Of a DNA stretch of 64,000 nt, positions 1-7,225 are shown in pieces. The stretch's first letter is position 1. Each line of letters begins with the position of its first letter. A model generated the notes under the pieces. The model did not search any database, had not been told where the DNA came from, and was given only the letters and a program-made list of their open reading frames with translations. The DNA lies in contig NZ_CP012830.1 in NCBI RefSeq assembly GCF_001307155.1, forward strand, positions 5,392,501 to 5,456,500. The letters are read 5' to 3'. Both the position numbers and the translations under genes were made by a program. The DNA comes from Pseudomonas fluorescens. GTDB lineage: Bacteria; Pseudomonadota; Gammaproteobacteria; Pseudomonadales; Pseudomonadaceae.

Positions 1-528
1 CAGCTCAACCTCTCGTGCTCCTATGAATCACTGCACTTCAGTCGAGACAAGATTGATGTGGATATCCGCCATGGCATGCCCAATTGGCCTAGCTATGAAG
101 TGCGCACGATACGCAATGAAAAGATGGCGGTGATGGCTTCCCCGAAACTGTTGGCCAAGCGCCCCATCCGGGTAGTTGCGGATTTGCTGGACTGTAATCT
201 GATTCTGTCGGAGGCCACGTTAATAAAGTGGCCGCAGTTGTTCGCACAACATGGTCTGTCGCGTCCCGAACAACCTTACACGCTAAGCTTCGACCGCTCG
301 TATATGACGCTGGAAGCTGCCAGTCACGGCCTTGGCTTTGCGTTAGAAAGCACGCTGCTGGCCCGGGACTATCTTGCGAGAGGCGCATTGGTTGAGGTGG
401 CGCCGGAGCTGAGCGCTTCTATCACTGCACACCATCTAGTTTTCCCTAGGGCTCATTCAAATTTCCCTCGGGTCAGGCGCTTTTTGGAGTGGATGCAGAA
501 AGAGCTGGGGCATGACTTTGCCTATTGA
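1..528 (+). CDS. LysR-family transcriptional regulator, 3' part
   Basis: The reading frame is open from the first base of the window and ends in TGA, so only the C-terminal half of the protein is present and the N-terminal HTH lies outside. The visible part has the look of the LysR effector-binding domain of GcvA-like members: a VDIRHG motif, a stretch around MASPKLL, then a conserved pattern near FDRSYMTLEAASHGLGFALES, and a C-terminal FP-RVRRFLEWM end. Members of this family bind a small ligand and regulate a neighbouring, often divergent, operon. That operon is not in the window, so the target is unknown. Confidence 0.85.
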   Translation, partial: QLNLSCSYESLHFSRDKIDVDIRHGMPNWPSYEVRTIRNEKMAVMASPKLLAKRPIRVVADLLDCNLILSEATLIKWPQLFAQHGLSRPEQPYTLSFDRSYMTLEAASHGLGFALESTLLARDYLARGALVEVAPELSASITAHHLVFPRAHSNFPRVRRFLEWMQKELGHDFAY

Positions 529-627
529 TGCCTGTGCCCAACATGAAGACATGCGACAACTGGTCATATTTTGCGCTGTCACACTGCTTGACGACCATTC
601 TTTGGGAGAAAAAACTAAAGAGAAATA

Positions 628-954
628 ATGCTAAGGCCGACCATCATTCTTTCCATTCTGGAGCTCCGCCACACCATTGAATGTGGCTTCCTGCCGCTGT
701 CTTGTAGCTGCACCGTGAACCCCGACGGATCTCTGATGATCAAGGTATTCGAGCCATCCTCTGGTCAAGTGGAATTGCTGGTCACTGGTATCTCGACGGC
801 GAATCTCACATCGAGCCGAGCCATTGCCAATCTAATTAGCGAGCTTCGCTCAGAGATGGCCACGACGAGGGTTTCTTTTGCTCAGCAGGCTCGGAGCACA
901 ATCAGCAAGCGCACGTTTTCAGTGACCCAAGGTCAGCAAGATCTTTCGGCGTAG
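628..954 (+). CDS. DUF1652-type small protein
   Basis: A 108-residue protein that matches the Pseudomonas DUF1652 pattern: an N-terminal LELRHTIECGFLPLSC segment, a CTVNPDGSLMIKVFEP strand pair, a VTGIS motif and a helical LTSSRAIANLISELR end. The function of the family is unknown and the proteins are thought to be cytosolic. A purine-rich AAAGAGAAATA stretch before the ATG can serve as ribosome binding site. A more divergent relative lies at 42000-42272 in this same window. Family assignment rests on recalled pattern, not on a search. Confidence 0.75.
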   Translation: MLRPTIILSILELRHTIECGFLPLSCSCTVNPDGSLMIKVFEPSSGQVELLVTGISTANLTSSRAIANLISELRSEMATTRVSFAQQARSTISKRTFSVTQGQQDLSA

Positions 955-963
955 GGGGGTGAA

Positions 964-1173
964 TTATTCCGGTGCCATCAACACAGCGAGCGTCATGTTG
1001 ATGAACTCTTCATTGGTTCTGATCGCGTCCAGGGCACCGCGCACATTGCCTCCAACCTCACCCGATCCACGCTGCTCGACCCAGAGTGTCAGTTCCATAA
1101 TGGCAGCCTCAAGGGCTTGCTGGTTTTCGTTGATCTTGAATAGTAGGGAAGGGAGCAGGTCTGAGTTTTGCAT
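964..1173 (-). CDS. Small hypothetical protein (69 aa)
   Basis: A 69-residue predicted helical, acidic protein (LLFKINENQQALEAAIMEL, then GGNVRGALDAIRTNEEF). It converges on the DUF1652 gene, with the two stop codons only about 10 bases apart. A GGAGG-containing sequence lies just upstream of the ATG on the minus strand, which supports translation. I do not recognise a function. It belongs to a run of short minus-strand genes between about 1 and 3 kb. Confidence 0.55.
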   Translation of the reverse strand: MQNSDLLPSLLFKINENQQALEAAIMELTLWVEQRGSGEVGGNVRGALDAIRTNEEFINMTLAVLMAPE

Positions 1174-1257
1174 TGCGATTCCTCCATGGAAAAAGGAAAG
1201 CGTAGCAGTAGGTGAATTTAGTAGGATCTTGTCGCTGATATTGATGGTCGCACAGAG

Positions 1258-1614
1258 TCAGAGCGCGTTCAGTAGACGCTCAAGCTGCTCACGCTCCCAA
1301 CCACTCAAAAGCTCGACATAGCGTTGCCAGTCTTCAAGAGACCCGATGCGACCGTCAGGAGACCTGCAATCCTCGCAGTAATCCAAGGTGCCGCCGTCAT
1401 TGAAAAGCGTGAGACGCCAGCCATCGATCTCAACAGTCATGAGGTCGTTGTAGAGTTCGCACAATGACTGGCTGCTGGTTCTTCTCATGATGCGTGTGCC
1501 TAGCGCGACGTCCTTCAGTACCTGGTAGACCTCGCGGGCGGTGAGAGGGGCCTTTGTGTTCAAAATTTCCCTCATCTTGATTACCGATACTCGTCTTGAG
1601 GTGTCCAAAATCAT
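1258..1614 (-). CDS. Hypothetical protein, possibly DUF7693-type
   Basis: A 118-codon frame with good protein character: an N-terminal LTAREVYQVLKDVALG helix, a central IDGWRLTLFNDGGTLDYCEDC strand region with two cysteines, and a C-terminal helix WEREQLERLLNAL. It resembles small Pseudomonas proteins that I recall as DUF7693, a family without known function. The more likely start is the internal ATG thirteen codons in (about position 1578), because the family usually begins with MREIL. It lies head-to-tail with the next minus-strand gene at 1677-2042. Confidence 0.6.
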   Translation of the reverse strand: MILDTSRRVSVIKMREILNTKAPLTAREVYQVLKDVALGTRIMRRTSSQSLCELYNDLMTVEIDGWRLTLFNDGGTLDYCEDCRSPDGRIGSLEDWQRYVELLSGWEREQLERLLNAL

Positions 1615-1676
1615 TAGGCCAGTTCAATGAACTTCGCCGAAGCGCACTTCAGCTCGCAAGGAGCTACGGGATGAAA

Positions 1677-2042
1677 TCACAACCCAATATCGAGTTGCAT
1701 ACGCCATTCAAGCACGTCCTCTGGCAGTACTTCCGGCGGCAAAGTTTGGACGATGCCTCGCAGCAGATGACCGGAGTGACAGTGAAGTATCGCGACTTTA
1801 CTCGGGTCATCCCCGGAAAACGCTAGCTCTGCTCCTGCCCGGCGCTGGCCCTTGCGCAGGGCTTCTAATGCCTCTTGGTCGAGCCATTCGAGGCGTAGAA
1901 ATCCATACACGTTCACCGCGCGAGTCCTTACATGACTCTTTAGCAGTTCAGCCACCAACTGCTCCAAGCCTTGCGCGCCGAGCGTGGCCACAGCCAATTG
2001 CCAAAGCTGCCCTTCGAGAGAGGTCGTGATCTTCATACACAC
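1677..2042 (-). CDS. Small hypothetical protein (121 aa)
   Basis: A 121-residue protein with no recognised domain. The N-terminal half is helical (SLEGQLWQLAVATLGAQGLEQLVAELLKSHVR); the middle contains YGFLRLEWLDQEALEALRKGQRRAGAELAF; the end is RGIVQTLPPEVLPEDVLEWRM. No signal peptide or membrane segment. It is one of several short minus-strand genes in a row, which suggests a small operon or a set of independent accessory genes. Start chosen at the first ATG; MKITTS two codons later is an equally good start. Confidence 0.5.
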   Translation of the reverse strand: MCMKITTSLEGQLWQLAVATLGAQGLEQLVAELLKSHVRTRAVNVYGFLRLEWLDQEALEALRKGQRRAGAELAFSGDDPSKVAILHCHSGHLLRGIVQTLPPEVLPEDVLEWRMQLDIGL

Positions 2043-2078
2043 GCCAGGATGATGATGTGCTTGAGCTCCTGTTTCGAC

Positions 2079-2259
2079 CTAAATCTGTCGCTCTGGTTTT
2101 GGGTCAGCTGGCGTGCTGGCGTCTTCCAGATGCGACACCAAAGCTTCTTTCAATTCCAGCAACGCTTCTCGCGCGCCGGTCGCCCGAGCTCGGCTTGAAT
2201 TCTTCGACGTGCCGGAGAAGGGCTTCCGCATTGTTTGTGTTGAGATCAAAAACAATCAT
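2079..2259 (-). pseudogene. Small gene split by a frameshift
   Basis: Starting at ATG 2259 on the minus strand, the frame reads MIVFDLNTNNAEALLRHVEE and on to SSGD, then turns into low-quality sequence and stops near 2104. Shifting frame by one base near 2185 gives a sensible continuation, REALLELKEALVSHLEDAST, which ends at TAG 2079-2081. The joined product would be about 60 residues. The shift sits in a GC-rich run (CCGGCGCGCGA), so it could be a real mutation or a sequencing error. No function recognised. Confidence 0.5.
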
Positions 2260-2291
2260 GTTGAGTCCTGGGCTTGGAGGAGGGGGACGCA

Positions 2292-2483
2292 TCAGCAGGC
2301 AAACCCGTGACTGAGTCTTTCTAGTTCAGCCTTTACCAGTTTGTATCCCGCTTCACTGTGAGCTGCTTGTAACCGTGAGTATTCATCAGTCCCTACGATG
2401 GGCTGATTCAGCCAGACATCTGCTTTCGATTTGTTGCCAAAGACCTGCTCGGCTTGGTGTTGGATCAGCTCGACGTAATTCAT
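2292..2483 (-). CDS. MbcA/ParS/Xre-like antitoxin-type domain (DUF2384-like)
   Basis: A 63-residue protein that follows the pattern of the DUF2384 toxin-binding domain: AEQVFGNKSKADVWLNQP, then EAGYKLVKAELERLSHGF. In that family the domain is the C-terminal half of antitoxins that neutralise RES-type toxins. Here it stands alone with no N-terminal HTH and no adjacent RES toxin that I can see, and the region after WLNQP is divergent. It may therefore be a free-standing relative with another job. Functional call is inference. Confidence 0.55.
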   Translation of the reverse strand: MNYVELIQHQAEQVFGNKSKADVWLNQPIVGTDEYSRLQAAHSEAGYKLVKAELERLSHGFAC

Positions 2484-2522
2484 TTTCTGACTCTCGGGAG
2501 ACTTGCCGGCGTCCGCTCGGTT

Positions 2523-3041
2523 TTAGCTAGCGGTCGAGGTCGATGCCGGAGCCTTTGCGCAATATTCGCGAAACGCGTTGATGCCTCGCTTGATCATCAG
2601 CATTGGCTTAATCATGTAGCGGTAGCTGACGAACAAATTGAGCGCGATCCAGCTCAACTGGTAGGACGAGCCATGAAAGCTCCGATGGTTGGCGCTGTTC
2701 TCCCAAAAGCCGTAGGCAACAAAAATCGTAAAGATGGCGACCGCCAGAGGCAGGATGCTGAGCCTTCCCAGGGAGACGGCAATGAAGGGAATGTCGACAA
2801 CTGAACGGACAGGTTCATCGTCGAGCTGAATGGCCCAGATCCGATTGACGTTGTCTTTGCCTGGCTGATACGTCGCTCGAATCCGGTTACCCGCCTTAAC
2901 GTGCGCATCGAGAACGTCCGGGATCTCGAGCCTTTCGTGCTTCTTGCCGTCAATTTTCCAGTAGTGGTAGCTGACCACGTCGCCGCCAAACCCTCGCGAT
3001 TTCTCGTCGAGCCGGCCGTCTACGATTTGCATTTCCTTCAT
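2523..3041 (-). CDS. Hypothetical inner-membrane protein
   Basis: The frame is open from 3092, but the internal ATG at 3041 (MKEMQIVDGRL) has AGGGA about six bases upstream and is the better start, giving about 172 residues. The N-terminal part is soluble and beta-rich (VVSYHYWKIDGKKHERLEI, then NRIRATYQPGKDNVNRIWAIQ). It is followed by a hydrophobic segment LSILPLAVAIFTIFVAYGFW and a weaker one around SWIALNLFVSYRYMI. No known domain recognised. It is transcribed divergently from the Xre regulator at 3162. Confidence 0.6.
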   Translation of the reverse strand: MKEMQIVDGRLDEKSRGFGGDVVSYHYWKIDGKKHERLEIPDVLDAHVKAGNRIRATYQPGKDNVNRIWAIQLDDEPVRSVVDIPFIAVSLGRLSILPLAVAIFTIFVAYGFWENSANHRSFHGSSYQLSWIALNLFVSYRYMIKPMLMIKRGINAFREYCAKAPASTSTAS

Positions 3042-3092
3042 TTTGATCCCTGTCTCGCGTTTGAAGTGATGGCAAAAGGATATTTCTGCCAA

Positions 3093-3113
3093 ATACTAAG
3101 TAATACTTAGTAT
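3093..3113. promoter_or_regulatory. Possible operator palindrome between divergent genes
   Basis: The spacer between the minus-strand membrane protein and the Xre gene contains ACTAAGTAATACTTAGT, an imperfect inverted repeat with CTAAG and CTTAG arms. Its position in the divergent promoter region and the neighbouring Xre gene suggest an autoregulatory binding site. This is inference from position and symmetry only. Confidence 0.35.
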
Positions 3114-3161
3114 GTCGTCAAAGCGAATCTAAGAATCTCTTAGCCTTTCGGCGATGAGAAA

Positions 3162-3470
3162 ATGGGTACGTTTGGCAAGCGCTTGAAAGAGGCACGCAAG
3201 ATAAGAGGTTTTTCACAGGAACGTTTGGGGATTGAGGCGGGCATTGAGCCGGCCACAGCTTCTGCGAGGATGTCTCAGTACGAAAAGGGCGTTCACCAGC
3301 CTGGTGAAAGCATCGTGAAGCAGATTGCTGCTGTCCTGAATTTACCGGTGCCGTATTTTTACTGCGAGGATGACGAGACGGCGCATCTGCTGCAGTGTTT
3401 TCATTTATTGAAAGGGAAGGAGCGCAAGGATGTGGTTGATCTGGTGGAGCGACTGGCACTGGGTGGCTGA
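3162..3470 (+). CDS. Xre-family HTH transcriptional regulator
   Basis: A 102-residue protein whose first 65 residues form a classical helix-turn-helix of the Cro/C1/Xre type: MGTFGKRLKEARKIRGFSQE, then an EAGIEPATASARMSQYEKG recognition region and a VKQIAAVLNLPVPYFY end. The C-terminal 30 residues are charged and helical. It is a DNA-binding repressor or activator by family. It lies divergent to the membrane protein at 2523-3041, across a roughly 120-bp region rich in ACTAAGTAATACTTAGT-like palindrome (about 3093-3112), a plausible operator. Confidence 0.8.
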   Translation: MGTFGKRLKEARKIRGFSQERLGIEAGIEPATASARMSQYEKGVHQPGESIVKQIAAVLNLPVPYFYCEDDETAHLLQCFHLLKGKERKDVVDLVERLALGG

Positions 3471-3647
3471 TGTACGCGCTGCGAAATGCTTTGAAAGTGC
3501 TTTTCTTGATCGAATGGTTTAACTCAAAGGAGGCTCATTGAGTGCGCATTTCAATGCCATACAGGACAAGTTAAGGAAAGGCGTTGAACGTATTTAGCGT
3601 AAGCGGACTGCTGTGCCCGCCATTAGACCTCTCCACTCCCTAAGGGG

Positions 3648-5405
3648 CTAGTCCTCGAGGAACGCGATCAACTCATCCAGTGAGCACGCCCATCGCAGCT
3701 TGCCAACAGAAGTCGAGAGTGACTGTTCATCGCTCGTATAGACTGCGAAGGGGGTGCAAACAACACCGACGATTCTCTCGTAATTGGTGAAGTCGAAGTT
3801 GTCACCCGCGGGGTTTTCTGAAAGCCGATTCACGATGTTTACCCAGGTGTTCACACCGCTGTTTACGGTCGACGCAGCGTTGCGGATAACATTATGGACT
3901 CCTTGATCGTACTCCCGTGAGTACGGGATGCTTTTGCAGGACACGAGGAGGAGAGTACCTTCAAACGATCCAATTGCATCTATATCGGTCACGGCTTGGC
4001 CGCCGACTTTGAGCGTCCGTTGCCTCAGCTCGCGAGTGTCGTTGTCGGCCCAGCGGGTTCGATCAATCGTTTGCTGAACGACATCCTCGAATTTTGTTGC
4101 CCGCTCGTTGGCGACTTTACCTTGTGCCTTTGGGAAGTTGAACCACGCCAAGAATCCCATCGAGGCGGCCCACATGTCGATACACATGTAGTCATTCGTT
4201 TTCCTGGCAGGAGCACCATGAGCGGCAGGCCAAACCTCTCCCAAAAAGCTCAAACAGCTGGAATTGAATGCTTTGAAGCTTTCCGGTGCCTCGAACTGAG
4301 GCAGGTGCTGACGTACCTCATCGCAGACGGCGTCATACACGTTCTCCCCGAGCATGTTCCACTCGTTGAAAGGCATGATGAAATAGCCGAGCTCCATAGC
4401 CCTCAGGATCGAGTAGCGGTTTCTCTGCAGCCAGCGTCCAGCGATCAAAAGTACCAAGAGGCAAAGCGAGGCATTGGGCTCAATGCCGTGTTTTTCCAGC
4501 GCTGGCGTTCTGTACAGTTCAAAGATTTTCGCGAGATCTAGGTTGCTTGGGCAGAACCGAATCAAAACCTTTCCTTCGCTTCCGTAAGCGGCGGCATGTG
4601 GGTGCCCCTTCAGGAACTCTTGTGGCGAAAATGCGATTTCGTCGCTTAACAGGCCCCAATACGCTTGTGCAAAGTTCATGTTCGCATCGTCGACGTTGTC
4701 AGCGGCATCATCATGAGCCAAGCCTGCCTGGTTCAAGGCAGCGCCATGAAATGTGCGGCCATGGGCATCATGGCGCTGGTCATAAATCCGAACCGCAGAC
4801 TCCAATACCGGATCTGAAACGCTACACGGAAGTATTGTCGGTGCCGGGCTTGCCATCGGTCTGAAGGTGAGCGCACCTTTTTTAAGCCTGCCGGGGCCGC
4901 GAGAGCGTTCAGTTCGGAAAGTAAAGCTGTATTCCTTGCTCGCTAACTTGAATCCAACCTGTAAGTCGTAAATGATGGTGATGAAGGCTATGAAGCGTGC
5001 GATATGCCTCAGTGTGCTTTCGTTGATAGGAAAGACAAAACCGTTGCTGCCATACGCTGCTGACTCCAGCTTGACGCTACGGTTTGCGTAGACCTCAGCT
5101 AATGCACGCGCGTTAGGGCCGGTTGAAGCCAAATCCCCAGCGAAAACAGCGTTGGGTGTGCGTCGAAAGTAGTACATCCAGCGCATTGCTGAATAGGCGT
5201 TCAGGTCGCGTGAATACGCCTCTTCCATGGCCTGGATAGCTTGAGTGAAAAATGCACCGCTCTCTCGGGCGTTCAGCGTGCCCGCGGTTTTTGCTGATTG
5301 AAAGAATGGGAGCCGCTTAATCCTGTCTTCAAGTTCAATTATGGAGCGAGTAATATCATCCAAGAACTTTTGGTTGGTTGGGGCATGTTGAAGCAAGGCA
5401 CTCAT
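3648..5405 (-). CDS. PD-(D/E)XK-like nuclease-domain protein, unknown family
   Basis: A 585-residue soluble protein. The C-terminal part has the order expected of a restriction-endonuclease-like fold: TDIDAI (around residue 475) followed by LLLVSCKS with the lysine near 491, like the D...(D/E)xK pair of Mrr- or NERD-type nucleases, although the second acidic residue is replaced by S-C. The N-terminal 400 residues are helical and I recognise no family. ATG 5405 is preceded by AAGGATAGAG. It follows the 466-aa gene at 5481-6881 by 75 bases on the same strand, so the two are probably cotranscribed. Defence or DNA-repair roles are inference. Confidence 0.65.
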   Translation of the reverse strand: MSALLQHAPTNQKFLDDITRSIIELEDRIKRLPFFQSAKTAGTLNARESGAFFTQAIQAMEEAYSRDLNAYSAMRWMYYFRRTPNAVFAGDLASTGPNARALAEVYANRSVKLESAAYGSNGFVFPINESTLRHIARFIAFITIIYDLQVGFKLASKEYSFTFRTERSRGPGRLKKGALTFRPMASPAPTILPCSVSDPVLESAVRIYDQRHDAHGRTFHGAALNQAGLAHDDAADNVDDANMNFAQAYWGLLSDEIAFSPQEFLKGHPHAAAYGSEGKVLIRFCPSNLDLAKIFELYRTPALEKHGIEPNASLCLLVLLIAGRWLQRNRYSILRAMELGYFIMPFNEWNMLGENVYDAVCDEVRQHLPQFEAPESFKAFNSSCLSFLGEVWPAAHGAPARKTNDYMCIDMWAASMGFLAWFNFPKAQGKVANERATKFEDVVQQTIDRTRWADNDTRELRQRTLKVGGQAVTDIDAIGSFEGTLLLVSCKSIPYSREYDQGVHNVIRNAASTVNSGVNTWVNIVNRLSENPAGDNFDFTNYERIVGVVCTPFAVYTSDEQSLSTSVGKLRWACSLDELIAFLED

Positions 5406-5480
5406 CGAAACTCTATCCTTAGAAAACTTTAAGCCGTTGAAGAATTGAGGCTGGCGTACCTCGCAACTGGTAGATCTGAT

Positions 5481-6881
5481 TTACATGCTATGTTTCAGGG
5501 TATCATACTCTTCGTTCGACATGTAGTCGCGCTCGATCATGTGGTCTAGCATTGCGCGAATGTAGCCATCAAGCTCTTTGAAAAGATTCTCCCGCTCACT
5601 TCTGCTTTTGATCAGTTGCTCGAGCCGTTTCCCCATGTGAACAATATTGGTTCTGAGCCCGACCTCTTGCTTCGTCTCGTCTTTCTTTCCAGTGAGCTCT
5701 CGAAATCTTTCCATTAATCGTTCGTGCTCCCTAGGGCAGTTGGTCACATATTTTGAGACCACCTTTTTTATATCCTGAAATTTCATGAAATCATCTGGAT
5801 ATGCTAGGAACTCAATCAAGCTTAACGCTTGTACGAATTTTGACGTGGCTGATTGGGTCTGAAGCATTTGAGAATAGAGCGAAAGCCCATGAGCAGCGAG
5901 CTTGCCGACCTCCCCGTACTGTGGGAACCGATCCCACTCCGGTTGACGTAAGTCGAGACCAAGACCTTTCGTAATTACATGTGTGAAGGCTGCGCCGGCC
6001 AGCAACACGGAGTCCATCGCATCCGATCTCACCAAGAGCGCTGCTGACATCATTGAATGGGACATTAATTGTCCTGGATTTGCAGGCTTGGTTTCGCATG
6101 AAAGGTGTTCCAGTTTGCAGTTTTGGTAGTTGATTACATCAAAGCACAGACTGTCAGTTATTTCGGAGATTCTGGCGATCATCTCCAGATGGGCGCTGTG
6201 ACTGCCACGCTTAAGTCGCTCCCAAGAAAACTTTAGAGGTATCACAAGCAAAGGGTGCTTATCGAGTTGCACTAAACGCACCTTGGATGCCCTTATCTGA
6301 GAAGATGCAATCATGGTTAACTGCTTGTTGTCAATGCGCAGGTTCGATAGGTTAAGCCTTCCTTGTGGATAGATCATGATCCCGTGCGGGAGAAATATTG
6401 AGCGATCAGTAATTAATCGAGAGAGCGGGAGTATTGCTAGATGGCAACCTTCTTGGAAGTACGTTTTGTATGCTGTACCAAGGTCGCCTTGGTCAATGCT
6501 TATATAGCTCGCTTCGTCGTACCAGTGTCGGTGAATTTCAGGGCTCGGAGTTTCCACCTCTATAGAATCGTTTGTTTCTGGAGGTGTATCTAGGGGCTCA
6601 GAAACACCAAGCCAGCATTCTAAGCAGTGTCGCTCACAACCATTTTTATAGTTGGTGGGTCTGTAGAAGTAATGATCACTACTCTCCGAATACTCAAAGA
6701 TACTGTAAGCTCTGCTGCAATCAGAGCAGGTTCTGATAAGTTTCGTCTCGTAGGCACTTAGTGTCAGGCCATCAATGCTAAGTTTCAAATTATTCTTCTC
6801 GATAAATTTCGAAATGCAGTCACCGCTTCCTTCATGGGACTGGTCTGTCGCTATTTTCTTCTGACTCTTGCGGGAAAGCAT
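5481..6881 (-). CDS. Unknown Cys-rich protein, partner of nuclease-like gene
   Basis: A 466-residue protein of unknown family. Near residues 50-90 it has CSDC and, after a spacer, CERHCLEC, which together look like a four-cysteine zinc site. The rest is mostly helical, with a C-terminal charged helix LEQLIKSRSERENLFKEL. The gene is AT-rich compared with the core genes in this window, consistent with horizontal acquisition. It is the first gene of a likely two-gene minus-strand unit with the PD-(D/E)XK-like gene at 3648-5405. The ribosome binding site before ATG 6881 is weak. No function is claimed. Confidence 0.6.
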   Translation of the reverse strand: MLSRKSQKKIATDQSHEGSGDCISKFIEKNNLKLSIDGLTLSAYETKLIRTCSDCSRAYSIFEYSESSDHYFYRPTNYKNGCERHCLECWLGVSEPLDTPPETNDSIEVETPSPEIHRHWYDEASYISIDQGDLGTAYKTYFQEGCHLAILPLSRLITDRSIFLPHGIMIYPQGRLNLSNLRIDNKQLTMIASSQIRASKVRLVQLDKHPLLVIPLKFSWERLKRGSHSAHLEMIARISEITDSLCFDVINYQNCKLEHLSCETKPANPGQLMSHSMMSAALLVRSDAMDSVLLAGAAFTHVITKGLGLDLRQPEWDRFPQYGEVGKLAAHGLSLYSQMLQTQSATSKFVQALSLIEFLAYPDDFMKFQDIKKVVSKYVTNCPREHERLMERFRELTGKKDETKQEVGLRTNIVHMGKRLEQLIKSRSERENLFKELDGYIRAMLDHMIERDYMSNEEYDTLKHSM

Positions 6882-7225
6882 GCCGGATTTGGCGTGCTAT
6901 CTCGAGCGTCATCTTGCCACTAGAGGGCGCGAAGAGAGTATGGGGGAAGTCTCTCTAGAAAGTGTGGTTGCCCATAGAAGGACGGTGAGGGGCAGCAAGA
7001 CCAAGTAGTTTAAAGGTTCTTCAAGGTACATTGCAGCTGCGAGTCGATGATAGTCCGAGCTTTTGAAGCCAGTTTCCCTCGGCTGTAGAGATCGTGAGTA
7101 TTCAGGCATGGTGACAAAGGGATGTCACTCTAGTGCTACTATCCACCCGGCCCAATTGTGGGCCAAAGCACTTGTTGGAGCAGTATTCGTCGCGCCCGTA
7201 ATCTCTGGCGTGTACGACCCGCCGT
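6882..7225. other. Intergenic region between divergent units
   Basis: About 340 bases separating the minus-strand pair from the plus-strand helicase block. It should hold both promoters. Short open frames exist here but none has convincing codon or protein character. Confidence 0.5.
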
